A DNA stretch of 21,291 nt from an uncultured Azospirillum sp. (GTDB lineage: Bacteria; Pseudomonadota; Alphaproteobacteria; RF32; CAG-239). The position numbers and the translations under genes were made by a program. The stretch is taken from assembly GCA_947383875.1 (NCBI GenBank), contig CANDEX010000024.1, positions 1 through 21,291 on the forward strand, read 5' to 3'. The notes beneath the pieces were generated by a model. That model saw only the letters and a list, made by a program, of their open reading frames with translations, was not told the DNA's origin and did not search any database. The first letter of the stretch is position 1. Each line of letters opens with the position of its first letter. Below, piece after piece: positions 1 to 7,855 of this stretch.

Positions 1-1
1 T

Positions 2-103
2 GAACAACGCAAATTTCTGCAGGGTTCAAATGGCTTTTTTATTGTTAAACTTTCCTCTTTAAAAGAGCAAGAACAGAGTGCAATGATGCAAGGCTGCCGT
101 TAA
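2..103 (+). CDS. C-terminal end of an unidentified protein (partial)
   Basis: Frame 2 is open from the window edge to a TAA at 101-103, giving 33 residues that end in MMQGCR. The start lies outside the window. The composition is protein-like, but there is no motif I can assign to a family. It would be convergent with the zinc-ribbon gene, whose stop is at 122, leaving an 18-nt gap. The stretch is short enough that it could be open by chance, so the call rests mainly on position and the lack of any competing gene. Confidence 0.35.
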   Translation, partial: EQRKFLQGSNGFFIVKLSSLKEQEQSAMMQGCR

Positions 104-121
104 ATGCGCGTTTCTTTAAAC

Positions 122-913
122 TCACTTTTTACTAAACGTCAGGAGAATGTATTTTGCCAAAGCGGACGGCTGATTAATAACAATTCGAAATGCCATACGC
201 CCGTTCGGTTCTAAAGACGAAACAGGAGCTTTATCATTAACTGATTGCAGCAAATTCGTATCTTTATCCATTATTTCGACATGAATTAACGGCACGTCAA
301 CAGCATAAGGATTGGTATTTACAATATAACCTTTCACTTCCATCTTACGAACATAATCTTCCGTATATTCGTTACGCAGAACATTTTGGAACGCTAAACC
401 TTCACCGACAATACGCGACTCAATTCCGAGAGCTCCGTACGCTTTTTCGGCTGCCGGAAAAGTTCTCACAATTTCGAATCGCAACGCAAACAAAATCAAC
501 ACCGCGGCAACCAACAAAAACAACAGATAGTATTTTAAAGTTCCGGGATGATCCAACCCCAACCAATGCTTGATTTTGCTCCATAGACGGCGAGACGGTG
601 TCCGCGTTTGTTCCTGTTTAAACAATTCTTCCGTCTGCGTCGACAGGCGGGCAAAAATATCTGTCATCGCCGTCGTATCGACCGAAGGCTCTTCAACATT
701 TTCTTCAACTTCGGAATTTTCGGCAACAGTCGTTTCTGCAATATCTTCATTTGCAGGAGTTTCTTCCGACGGGAGTTCGTTTTTTATTAAATCATCCTTT
801 GTGCAACGCCAGACTTCTCCACATTTAGCACAACGCATTTTAATTCCCTTTTCGGGAATTAAATCCGGCTGAATATCATAGCCTGTATGGCATTTGGGAC
901 AATATAAAATCAT
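122..913 (-). CDS. MJ0042-type zinc-ribbon membrane protein with DUF3426-like tail
   Basis: Protein of 263 residues. The N-terminus carries a zinc ribbon with two CxxC pairs (C5/C8 and C28/C31), as in the MJ0042 'zinc finger/thioredoxin putative' domain. An acidic low-complexity linker follows (about 45-85), then one transmembrane helix (about 128-146) and a C-terminal beta-rich region (about 170-263) resembling DUF3426/FxLYD-type domains. The predicted topology is cytoplasmic zinc ribbon and periplasmic C-terminal domain. The ATG at 911-913 has a CAGAGG ribosome-binding site at 921-926, 7 nt away. The gene is divergent from ftsE, an arrangement I recall as common in Alphaproteobacteria. Its function is unknown; a role tied to division or the envelope is only an inference from location. 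Confidence 0.8.
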   Translation of the reverse strand: MILYCPKCHTGYDIQPDLIPEKGIKMRCAKCGEVWRCTKDDLIKNELPSEETPANEDIAETTVAENSEVEENVEEPSVDTTAMTDIFARLSTQTEELFKQEQTRTPSRRLWSKIKHWLGLDHPGTLKYYLLFLLVAAVLILFALRFEIVRTFPAAEKAYGALGIESRIVGEGLAFQNVLRNEYTEDYVRKMEVKGYIVNTNPYAVDVPLIHVEIMDKDTNLLQSVNDKAPVSSLEPNGRMAFRIVINQPSALAKYILLTFSKK

Positions 914-932
914 TCTTTAACCTCTGAATGCC

Positions 933-960
933 ACTATAGGCATAAAAACCATATAATCAA
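933..960 (-). promoter_or_regulatory. Candidate sigma-70 promoter for the zinc-ribbon gene
   Basis: On the minus strand TTGATT (955-960) and TATAGT (933-938) are separated by 16 nt. Transcription would start near 926, leaving a very short leader beginning at about the ribosome-binding site. This is a pattern match only. Confidence 0.35.
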
Positions 961-1030
961 AGTAAAAAAAACGTTTTATTAAATATAATATTGCTATATC
1001 TTAGATTCAAAATCTGATGAGGAGTGCAAA

Positions 1031-1756
1031 TTGATAAAAAACACTAATTACCCCGAAGCGGTTATTGAAATGCAGAATGTCGGCATCCGTTACGGTCAGG
1101 GGGCGGAAGTATTGAGCGACATCAAATTATCACTCAAGCGCGGCTCTTTTCATTTTCTGACCGGGAAAAGCGGTGCCGGAAAAACATCTCTGCTGAGCAT
1201 GATGTATCTGGCACAAAAGCCCAGCAGAGGCATTGTCAGTGTCTTTGGCAAAAACGTGAATTTCACAAACAGAGATTCTTTAGCAATGCTACGCCGCAAA
1301 ATTGGGGTTGTATTTCAGGATTTCAGACTTCTGGATCACTTGTCTGCTTTTGATAATGTGGCTCTGCCCCTGAGAGTCTGCGGCATGGAAGAACGAGAAG
1401 TCAAAAAACGCGTTACCGAACTGTTGCAATGGGTTGAACTAGATAAACACATCAAAAAACCGACATCAACATTATCCGGCGGTGAAAAACAACGTGTGGC
1501 CATAGCCAGAGCCGTCATTAATCGTCCCGAACTGCTTTTGGCTGACGAACCGACAGGCAACGTGGATAACGATATTGCGGCTAAACTAATGAAGTTGTTT
1601 GTTGAACTAAATAAACTCGGAACAACCGTTGTTATTGCCACACACAGTGATAAGCTGATTGCCGACTTTGCCTTCCCGCGTCTGCATCTGCAAAACAAGA
1701 ATCTGCGAATTTACAGCCCTAGCGATATTATTCCGACCGGAGGCCGAAATGTCTAA
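1031..1756 (+). CDS. ftsE: Cell division ATP-binding protein FtsE
   Basis: ABC-type ATPase of the FtsEX complex, which at the septum couples ATP hydrolysis on the cytoplasmic face to activation of periplasmic peptidoglycan hydrolases. At 241 residues it is slightly longer than typical FtsE. Visible motifs are Walker A GKSGAGKT (45-52), the Q-loop Q96, signature LSGGEKQR (148-155), Walker B LLLADE (168-173) and the switch histidine H205. The start is a TTG at 1031, preceded by a GAGGAG site at 1019-1024 with 6-nt spacing. The next in-frame ATG (1070) would remove residues before the first beta strand and has no comparable site. The stop codon overlaps the ftsX start by 8 nt, indicating translational coupling. 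A 13-bp palindrome (1003-1015) lies just before the ribosome-binding site. Confidence 0.95.
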   Translation: MIKNTNYPEAVIEMQNVGIRYGQGAEVLSDIKLSLKRGSFHFLTGKSGAGKTSLLSMMYLAQKPSRGIVSVFGKNVNFTNRDSLAMLRRKIGVVFQDFRLLDHLSAFDNVALPLRVCGMEEREVKKRVTELLQWVELDKHIKKPTSTLSGGEKQRVAIARAVINRPELLLADEPTGNVDNDIAAKLMKLFVELNKLGTTVVIATHSDKLIADFAFPRLHLQNKNLRIYSPSDIIPTGGRNV

Positions 1757-2666
1757 TTCTAATGCCATGATTGCCCGAAAAAAAGAACTGCCTTTGCAAG
1801 ATGACAGTTCCAATCTGTTTTTACAGGTTATGATTTGCATTGCGGTTTTTCTGTTCGGCGTGACACTGGCCGGAGTTTTATCCATTAACTCCATGCTGGC
1901 TGCATGGAACGAAAGTATTCTCGGTTCTCTGACAATTCAAGTTATGCCGCTAAACGACATCAATCCCGAACAGGCTAAAGCTCAAACATTGGCTCAACAG
2001 GAAAAAGCCGTTGAATTGCTGCAAAGCAAACCCGAAGTTGACAAAGTGACCCCGTTAAATAACGAACAGCTGCAAAAACTGATTCAGCCTTGGCTGGGAG
2101 ACGGTGTCGAAATTAATGAACTACCTATTCCCAGACTGATTGACGTTCGTTTGAAACCCGGTGTGGAAGTCGATTTTATTCGCTGGGCAGAGGAACTGGC
2201 TGAGGCAGCTCCGCAAGCTTCGCTGGACAATCATAAATTATGGCTCAATAAACTTATCAAATTCGCTGACGGGCTCAAAATTTTGGCATTAGCCGTTTTG
2301 GTTCTGGTGGTTGTTATTACGTCAGGTGCCATATTTTATTGCACACAAACCAGTCTCGGGCTGCATAAACATATTATTGAGATTTTACACTTGATGGGAG
2401 CTAAAGATACTTATGTCGCTCAACAATATGCCAAACGCACAGCGTGGCTTGGTTTTTTAGGCGGCGTGTATGGCCTTCTGTTGGCTATTCCGACAATCTT
2501 TGTTATTGCCAATCTCGCCAAACAAATTGAAGGCGGAATCATCAGCGAAGCTCGACTGGCAGCAACCGATTGGCTGACTATTCTAAGTCTGCCGCTGTTT
2601 TCCATGCTGATTGCCATGATGACTGCTTATTATACAGTTAAGAAAACATTAGAGAAATTTATGTAG
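1749..2666 (+). CDS. ftsX: Cell division protein FtsX, ABC transporter permease-like
   Basis: Membrane partner of FtsE, 305 residues from the ATG at 1749, which has GGAGG at 1739-1743, 5 nt upstream. The open frame extends further upstream inside ftsE, but that portion is antisense-like overlap and lacks a ribosome-binding site. Four hydrophobic segments fit the FtsX/type VII ABC permease plan: about 25-47, 176-198, 233-256 and 275-296. The large extracytoplasmic domain (about 50-170), which binds hydrolase activators in other bacteria, lies between the first two. The ATG overlaps the end of ftsE by 8 nt, and ydcF starts 9 nt after its TAG, so the genes form one operon. Confidence 0.93.
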   Translation: MSNSNAMIARKKELPLQDDSSNLFLQVMICIAVFLFGVTLAGVLSINSMLAAWNESILGSLTIQVMPLNDINPEQAKAQTLAQQEKAVELLQSKPEVDKVTPLNNEQLQKLIQPWLGDGVEINELPIPRLIDVRLKPGVEVDFIRWAEELAEAAPQASLDNHKLWLNKLIKFADGLKILALAVLVLVVVITSGAIFYCTQTSLGLHKHIIEILHLMGAKDTYVAQQYAKRTAWLGFLGGVYGLLLAIPTIFVIANLAKQIEGGIISEARLAATDWLTILSLPLFSMLIAMMTAYYTVKKTLEKFM

Positions 2667-2675
2667 ACTGCTGAC

Positions 2676-3257
2676 ATGACAAAAAAACAACTGTTTATTT
2701 TTACTTTAATTTTTCTGGGAATTGCGTGGTTGGGCGGATTTGTGATATTCCATCACCGGATTTATCATTTTGCTCCGGATGACGGAAGACAAACAGATGC
2801 AATCATTGTTTTAACCGGAGGTAAAAACCGAATCGCCGAAGCCATAAAACTACTGAATAACGGCTTGAGTGAAAAATTATTTATTTCCGGCGTCTCGAAA
2901 GGAATTTCCTTAGAAGATTTAAGCAAAAGAGATGATATCACCATCCCTACTCAACGAGAAATCACTCTGGACAACCGCTCAACAAATACAATTGAAAATG
3001 CAACGGAAGCCGCGGAATGGATTGAAAAAAACAACATTTCATCTATTCGGCTTGTAACGTCGAATTACCATTTGCTGCGTAGCGAACAGGAATTCAGAGC
3101 CAAGGTTCCGCATCTAAAGATCATTTTACATCCGGTTTATTCGGAAAATGTATCGACCAGATGGTGGCGAAATCTGGGAAGTTTTGCCTTGGTGGCTTCC
3201 GAATATAACAAATTTCTGATTGTCTGGCTTCGCAGCCGGGCAGAACTTCTTTTTTAG
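2676..3257 (+). CDS. ydcF: YdcF-family protein (DUF218)
   Basis: Protein of 193 residues with an N-terminal membrane anchor (about 7-25), then a DUF218/YdcF Rossmann-like domain. Family hallmarks are the DAIIVLTGG strand-loop (about 41-49), an LFISG strand (about 69-73), the NTIENA helix start (about 104-109) and VTSNYHLLRS (about 128-137). DUF218 proteins such as SanA and ElyC are linked to envelope integrity; the biochemical activity is not settled. The start is the first ATG after ftsX, and no convincing ribosome-binding site precedes it, so translation probably depends on coupling to ftsX. The placement ftsE-ftsX-ydcF-plsC recurs in Alphaproteobacteria as far as I recall. Confidence 0.85.
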   Translation: MTKKQLFIFTLIFLGIAWLGGFVIFHHRIYHFAPDDGRQTDAIIVLTGGKNRIAEAIKLLNNGLSEKLFISGVSKGISLEDLSKRDDITIPTQREITLDNRSTNTIENATEAAEWIEKNNISSIRLVTSNYHLLRSEQEFRAKVPHLKIILHPVYSENVSTRWWRNLGSFALVASEYNKFLIVWLRSRAELLF

Positions 3258-3275
3258 CCTGAAACGAGGACTGAC

Positions 3276-4031
3276 ATGCTATATTTACGCTCTTTCATTT
3301 TTAACCTTATCTGCTACGGTACATTGGCTGTCGGCTGCTTTTTAACATCCATTATTGGACTGATTAACAAGCGCGTCACCGTGGTGATGTGGAATCGGTG
3401 TTTTATGCCGTTCATCTTATGGAATTTAAAATTAATCGCCGGAATAGAAATTGAGATTCGCGGAAAAGAATATATGAAGCAAGAAGGCGTTCTATATGCC
3501 AGCAAACACGAATCTGCTTTAGAAACATATTGTCTGTCTTCATATATTACCAAACTGGTATTTGTCTTGAAAAAAGAGCTGACTTATATTCCCTTATTCG
3601 GTTGGGCGCAGTATTTTTACGGCATGATCCCGGTTGATCGTTCTGCCGGCGGATCCGCAATGAAAAATATGCTGAAAGCAGCTCAAAACCGCTTGGAAAA
3701 TAAACGCCCGATTATTATTTTTCCGGAAGGGACAAGGGTCAAACCTGGAACCGTCAGCGGCTATAAGCCAGGGCTGTTATTTATTGCCCAAAACCTGAAT
3801 GTTCCGGTTATCCCTGTTGCCTTGAACACTGGTTTATTCTGGCAGAAAAATTCTTTTTTGCGGCATCCCGGTAAGGTTATTATTGAGTTTATGGAGCCTA
3901 TGCCTGCGGATTTGGACAAGAAAGAATTTATGACCGAACTGCAGAAAAGAATTGAAACCAAATGCGCTGAGCTCAATGCGGAAACAATTAAAAACTATCC
4001 GCAAGCGGCTAAACTTCTGGTAAAGGAATAA
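3276..4031 (+). CDS. plsC: 1-acyl-sn-glycerol-3-phosphate acyltransferase
   Basis: Makes phosphatidic acid from lysophosphatidic acid at the inner membrane, the second acylation of phospholipid synthesis. The protein has 251 residues with an N-terminal hydrophobic segment (about 8-30). Block I is H78-ESAL-E83, an HX4E version of the usual HX4D motif that I recall as common in alphaproteobacterial PlsC. Block II is PVDRSAGG (about 119-126). Block III is FPEGTR (149-154), and block IV VPVIPVAL (about 176-183). The start ATG has GAGGA at 3266-3270 with 5-nt spacing. The next gene begins 5 nt after its stop. Confidence 0.92.
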   Translation: MLYLRSFIFNLICYGTLAVGCFLTSIIGLINKRVTVVMWNRCFMPFILWNLKLIAGIEIEIRGKEYMKQEGVLYASKHESALETYCLSSYITKLVFVLKKELTYIPLFGWAQYFYGMIPVDRSAGGSAMKNMLKAAQNRLENKRPIIIFPEGTRVKPGTVSGYKPGLLFIAQNLNVPVIPVALNTGLFWQKNSFLRHPGKVIIEFMEPMPADLDKKEFMTELQKRIETKCAELNAETIKNYPQAAKLLVKE

Positions 4032-4036
4032 TCATC

Positions 4037-5083
4037 GTGGTACGCGTTCTTCATCGTTTGTTTGTTTTTCTCCGCCGCTATGCTTTGTTAATCGGCGTTA
4101 TGTTTATGACAACCATTATCGGAATTACCGGCATCGTGATGAGCCTGGAACGCAACCAAACCATTGCTCTGATTAAAGAACAGATTCTGAAAATTGAAGA
4201 TTCTCTGATGGCCGCAGGATATGATATTGCATATGATGATCTCAGTTTCAGCCATTTCTCACCATGGCAAATTCTGCGGATTGAAAATTTACGTTTGTAC
4301 TCTTTAGATGAAAACAACTACAGAGAATGGCAGTGCGATGAATTTGCCGTTAGTTCCGGATTTTTTACCGGCAATAAAATTCGTTTTCATCTCAGCAGCC
4401 GTCAGAGCTTGCATATCGGTCAACACGCGTGGAAAATGGATGCTCCGAAAATCATGGTCGAGATGACAACAGATGATAACGGAATTTTTCAAGATTTCAT
4501 TTATGAGGCTGAAAATTTAACGGTGCAGAAGTTATTGGAAATTGAAAACATTAAATTTGCCATGCGCCGCAATAATCAAAAAACAATAGTCTCGGACAGC
4601 CCTTCCGTTGAGACATTTTTGAATATAAAAAACGTTCGCATCGCTGATTATACCGGCTGGCCGATGAATAAAGAAATTGATCATTTGTATCTGAATGCCA
4701 ATATCATCGGCAATATAGAACAACGGCATACGCTAAATGACTCTCTTTATGACTGGATAGAGAACAACGGCTACATTGACATTGCAAAAATGATAATTAA
4801 CTGGAAACCTTTGGTTCTGGTAGCCAAAGGAGAATTATATCTGGATGATAATTTGTCTCCGGACTTAACGCTTAATACCTCTTCACTGGCTTTAACAGAG
4901 GTTCTTGACAAATTGAATCAATACGGCTGGCTGGAAGACAAAGGCATATTTGTTGCCAAAATTTTGCTTAATAATAAATCATTCAAGAGAAATCAGACTG
5001 ACAATTACTATACGGTTACCACACCGATTAAAATCAACAACAAGCAAATCCTGATTGAGAATATTCCGGTAAAAAAATATTAG
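4037..5083 (+). CDS. DUF2125/AsmA-like membrane-anchored envelope protein
   Basis: Protein of 348 residues starting at a GTG (4037) with AAAGGA at 4022-4027. A basic N-terminus precedes one transmembrane segment (about 15-35). The rest is predicted to be periplasmic and beta-rich, with the pattern AAGYDIAYDDLSFSHFSPW (about 59-77) that resembles the start of DUF2125 and AsmA-type domains. DUF2125 genes often lie near aromatic amino acid genes in Alphaproteobacteria, and here a chorismate mutase gene abuts on the opposite strand, with only 7 nt between the stops. Function is unknown; AsmA-like proteins are associated with lipid transport or envelope assembly, but extending that here is speculative. 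Confidence 0.6.
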   Translation: MVRVLHRLFVFLRRYALLIGVMFMTTIIGITGIVMSLERNQTIALIKEQILKIEDSLMAAGYDIAYDDLSFSHFSPWQILRIENLRLYSLDENNYREWQCDEFAVSSGFFTGNKIRFHLSSRQSLHIGQHAWKMDAPKIMVEMTTDDNGIFQDFIYEAENLTVQKLLEIENIKFAMRRNNQKTIVSDSPSVETFLNIKNVRIADYTGWPMNKEIDHLYLNANIIGNIEQRHTLNDSLYDWIENNGYIDIAKMIINWKPLVLVAKGELYLDDNLSPDLTLNTSSLALTEVLDKLNQYGWLEDKGIFVAKILLNNKSFKRNQTDNYYTVTTPIKINNKQILIENIPVKKY

Positions 5084-5090
5084 CAGCCAT

Positions 5091-5918
5091 CTACAGGCTT
5101 ATCGGCTGAGCATAAGCTCCGACAATAGACAGATTTGTTATCACGTCATCTAATGCGGATAACCGTGTGTCATTGGTTTTCAGGTAGCCGTTCACTTCCA
5201 ACAGACAAGATTTGTTATCATCAGCCGAAGCAGCCATACAGATTACTTTAACGCCATTGAAACCAGCTGCTTCAAAAATGTCAACAACGGTTGAAGAGCT
5301 GACGTCCGGCGCAACTTCGACAGATAACAAGCTGATATCTGAACCGCTTTTATCAGTTTCGGAAAGAGAGATAATGTAAACCTCTTCACTGTCCCGTGCT
5401 TCCTTGCGGCGAATAAATGGTAATTTGGCTATAATTTGTAAACGCTCACCATCTGATGTGGCTGAAAACGCACTCCACCAGGGTTTCTGATTAATTTCAC
5501 AATTATCGCAAGGAATAACAGCCAATTGTGTCTCATGCGATGTCAGAGCATTCATAACCTGCCCAAAAGAACTGTAGACATCATAGTCAACATAACTGCC
5601 AAAATGATCCTGAACGATATTTATCAAAGAGTTGTCATTCTCTGGCCCATAAAGCGAAATTTTGAGCTTATTTTTCAAAAAAGCACTGGTTGTTAAAATC
5701 TCACGCCAGATTTTAGCGATAACATATTCGGGAAAATCACTTTTATGCGTACGCAACAGCTTCTTTATAACGGTTGCTTCTTTTCCGAGAGAATTTTCGA
5801 CCACATTGCCATCCGATTGTTGTTTAACCAACTCGGTGCGCCGCATCAGCAAATTATACATTTCCGAATCGATTTCATCTATGCGCTTTTGCAAACCATC
5901 CGCTTTTTCATCAGACAT
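5091..5918 (-). CDS. Chorismate mutase with degenerate prephenate dehydratase-like and ACT-like domains
   Basis: The 275-residue protein begins at the ATG at 5916-5918 with AAGGAG 7 nt upstream; a longer open frame to 5969 has no such site. Residues about 8-82 form an AroQ (type II) chorismate mutase domain, with R12 and R27 placed as in the enzyme. Residues about 86-175 align by eye with the first lobe of prephenate dehydratase (ISLYGPE start, SSFGQVMNAL, AVIPCDN in place of the usual VPIENS). The region is about half normal length and shows no TRF catalytic motif. Residues about 195-272 resemble an ACT domain. It probably converts chorismate to prephenate without dehydratase activity. The start overlaps the rsmD stop by 8 nt. 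Confidence 0.75.
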   Translation of the reverse strand: MSDEKADGLQKRIDEIDSEMYNLLMRRTELVKQQSDGNVVENSLGKEATVIKKLLRTHKSDFPEYVIAKIWREILTTSAFLKNKLKISLYGPENDNSLINIVQDHFGSYVDYDVYSSFGQVMNALTSHETQLAVIPCDNCEINQKPWWSAFSATSDGERLQIIAKLPFIRRKEARDSEEVYIISLSETDKSGSDISLLSVEVAPDVSSSTVVDIFEAAGFNGVKVICMAASADDNKSCLLEVNGYLKTNDTRLSALDDVITNLSIVGAYAQPISL

Positions 5919-6474
5919 TTGTATTCTCCTTCGGGGCGTATTCCAAAAATATAACCTTAGCCAATCCATATATACGCTCTTTTAGAAAAGTATAGCAAGC
6001 AGGAACTTGCAGTTGTTCATTTTTTTCAACTTCCACCAAGCATAAAGCTCCGGGGGTCAACCATCCCTTGTCCGCCAATGACTGTAAAGCTGGAGTACTT
6101 AAACCGCGGTTATACGGTGCGTCCATAAACAATAAGTCATACGCTAACGGTGCCGGGGGCAACGAAGCCGCATCATGACGATATACCTTGATGCGGGATT
6201 TTTCTGCCGGAAACAGTGCCGCATTTTTCATTAGGCTTCCGGTATCTATATCAATCAGGCCAACAGCCGCTGCGCCGCGAGATAATGCCTCCAGACCGAA
6301 AGCACCCGTACCGGCAAAAACATCTAATAACGTATAGTTACTCCAATCTTTTTCAAGGGAAGAGTTAAGGATATTAAACAAAGCTTCACGGGCACGGTCT
6401 GCCGTCGGACGTACCTTGTCACTCTCCGGTGAAAACAGTTTTTTTCCCCGATAATGCCCGGCAATAATCCTCAT
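5911..6474 (-). CDS. rsmD: 16S rRNA (guanine966-N2)-methyltransferase RsmD
   Basis: SAM-dependent methyltransferase that modifies G966 of 16S rRNA during 30S assembly. At 187 residues it has normal family length. Characteristic features are the N-terminal RIIAGHYRGKKL, VRPTADRAREALFNIL (21-36), the SAM-binding motif LLDVFAGTGAFGLEALSRG (49-67) and the catalytic motif DLLFMDAPY (113-121). The last reads DAPY rather than the more common DPPY/NPPY. The ATG overlaps the rluB stop as ATGA and the 3' end overlaps the chorismate mutase start, so the three genes are translationally coupled. Confidence 0.92.
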   Translation of the reverse strand: MRIIAGHYRGKKLFSPESDKVRPTADRAREALFNILNSSLEKDWSNYTLLDVFAGTGAFGLEALSRGAAAVGLIDIDTGSLMKNAALFPAEKSRIKVYRHDAASLPPAPLAYDLLFMDAPYNRGLSTPALQSLADKGWLTPGALCLVEVEKNEQLQVPACYTFLKERIYGLAKVIFLEYAPKENTNV

Positions 6475-7193
6475 AATTTAAACTTACTCCCCAATTGCTC
6501 TTTCAAAACTTTTCCGGGAACTTCCCTCACCTCACCCTTTCTCAGGCTGCCAAGCTGAAACGGTCCATAAGACAAACGAATCAGGCGTGCAACATCCAAA
6601 TCTATAGATTTCATTAATTTGCGGATTTCTCGATTTTTTCCTTCATTTAAGGTAACGGTCAGCCAGGCATTTGTTCCCTGCTCACTCTCCAACTCTGCTT
6701 TTACCGGTCCGTAGTTTATACCGTCAACGGTTACACCATCTGCCAATTTTGCCAATTTTTTTAAGTCAACGTATCCGTGAACTTTTACTTTATAGCGTCG
6801 GCTCCAACCGTTTTGAGGAAGCTCCAATTTGCGTGACAGTTCACCATTGTTGGTCAACAGCAGTAATCCTTCAGAGTTTAAATCCAGACGACCGACAGAG
6901 ATAACCCGCGGCATTCCGGCCGGCAGATTATCAAACACAGTCGGACGATTATCGGTGTCTTTATGAGTGGTCAGCAGTCCGACCGGCTTATAATAGAGCC
7001 ATAGTCTGGTTTCTTCTACTGCCGGGAGTTTTTCTCCGTCCAACAGAATTTTTTCATTTCCCTCAACATTAAATGCCGGTGACGTAATAGTTTCGCCATT
7101 AACCGTCACTCGCTGTTGTTTAATCAGTTCTTCAGCCTGTCGCCGCGAGCAAACTCCGGAACGGGCCATAAATTTTGCAATTCTTTCACTCAT
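6471..7193 (-). CDS. rluB: RluB/RsuA-family 23S rRNA pseudouridine synthase
   Basis: Isomerises uridine to pseudouridine in rRNA; the family makes position 2605 of 23S rRNA (RluB) or 16S U516 (RsuA). From the ATG at 7191-7193 it has 240 residues. An N-terminal S4 RNA-binding domain (about 3-50, with SRRQAEELI) is followed by the catalytic domain, with GRLDLNSEGLLLLTNNG (101-117) containing the catalytic aspartate D104. I prefer this start over the upstream ATG at 7226, because an AAGGA site precedes it and the S4 domain begins at once. The RluB assignment over RluE/RsuA rests on general resemblance. First gene of the rluB-rsmD-chorismate mutase operon, divergent from tadA. Confidence 0.88.
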   Translation of the reverse strand: MSERIAKFMARSGVCSRRQAEELIKQQRVTVNGETITSPAFNVEGNEKILLDGEKLPAVEETRLWLYYKPVGLLTTHKDTDNRPTVFDNLPAGMPRVISVGRLDLNSEGLLLLTNNGELSRKLELPQNGWSRRYKVKVHGYVDLKKLAKLADGVTVDGINYGPVKAELESEQGTNAWLTVTLNEGKNREIRKLMKSIDLDVARLIRLSYGPFQLGSLRKGEVREVPGKVLKEQLGSKFKL

Positions 7194-7314
7194 ATTAACT
7201 TTTCCTTTTTTCTTTTTTGTTAGCATACATTCAATTATTAATCAACCATAAGCGGGAAAGATTTTGAGGATACTGTCCTGAAGATATTTTAAGAATAAGG
7301 AAGTTATAAGTCAG

Positions 7315-7782
7315 ATGGCAAATATCAAATTTATGGAACGCGCGTTGGCTCTGGCGGCCTATGCTGCGGAGCAGGATGAAGTTCCCATCGGAGCAGTGAT
7401 TGTTAATCCGGCCACAGGAGAAATCGTCAGCGAAGCCTATAATTTATGTGAGCATGTGGCTGATGCATCGGCACATGCCGAACTGTTGGCTATCCGTCAG
7501 GCCTGCGAAAAGCTTAAAAGCAACCGGCTGAGGGATATGGATTTATATGTCACGTTAGAACCCTGCACCATGTGCGCAGCAGCGATTTCATTTGCGCGGA
7601 TTAAAAATTTGTATTTTGGCGCAACGGACAGCAAAGGTGGTGCCGTTGTTTCCGGTGTCAGATTTTATGACAGCCCGACTTGTCATCACCGACCGGAAGT
7701 TCACGGCGGCCTGTTGGAAGCAGAATGCGGACAGATTCTTAAAGATTTTTTTAAAAAGAAACGAGAAAAAGTCAAACTTTAG
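7315..7782 (+). CDS. tadA: tRNA-specific adenosine deaminase TadA
   Basis: Deaminates A34 to inosine in tRNA-Arg(ACG), needed to read CGN codons. The protein has 155 residues with the cytidine/deoxycytidylate deaminase fold. The zinc-binding, proton-shuttling motif HAE is at 54-56 and PCTMC at 83-87. E56 is the catalytic acid, and H54, C84 and C87 are the zinc ligands. The C-terminal RFYDSPTCHHRPEVHGGLL matches bacterial TadA. An AAGGAA stretch lies 12 nt upstream of the ATG, which is long, but there is no alternative in-frame start nearby. It is followed directly by the promoter of the next gene, which overlaps its end. Confidence 0.92.
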   Translation: MANIKFMERALALAAYAAEQDEVPIGAVIVNPATGEIVSEAYNLCEHVADASAHAELLAIRQACEKLKSNRLRDMDLYVTLEPCTMCAAAISFARIKNLYFGATDSKGGAVVSGVRFYDSPTCHHRPEVHGGLLEAECGQILKDFFKKKREKVKL

Positions 7783-7812
7783 ACAAAAAGTGTTGAGTTT
7801 TAGGCAAAAGTG
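7778..7812 (+). repeat. Direct repeat pair, candidate operator
   Basis: TTTAGACAAAAAGTG (7778-7792) and TTTAGGCAAAAGTG (7799-7812) start 21 bp apart, two helical turns. The second copy fills most of the -35/-10 spacer of the promoter at 7793-7821, and the first lies just upstream, covering the tadA stop. This arrangement suits a dimeric or tandem regulator; no regulator is identified. Confidence 0.4.
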
Positions 7813-7821
7813 CGTTATAGT
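7793..7821 (+). promoter_or_regulatory. Sigma-70-type promoter for the repeat-module protein
   Basis: TTGAGT (7793-7798) and TATAGT (7816-7821) are separated by exactly 17 bp, with a predicted start near 7828. The following gene has its ATG at 7856 with GGGGA at 7845-7849. The gene is therefore likely transcribed on its own rather than with tadA. Confidence 0.6.
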
Positions 7822-7855
7822 AAAGATAAGTTAAGTATTGTTACGGGGAAAAACA

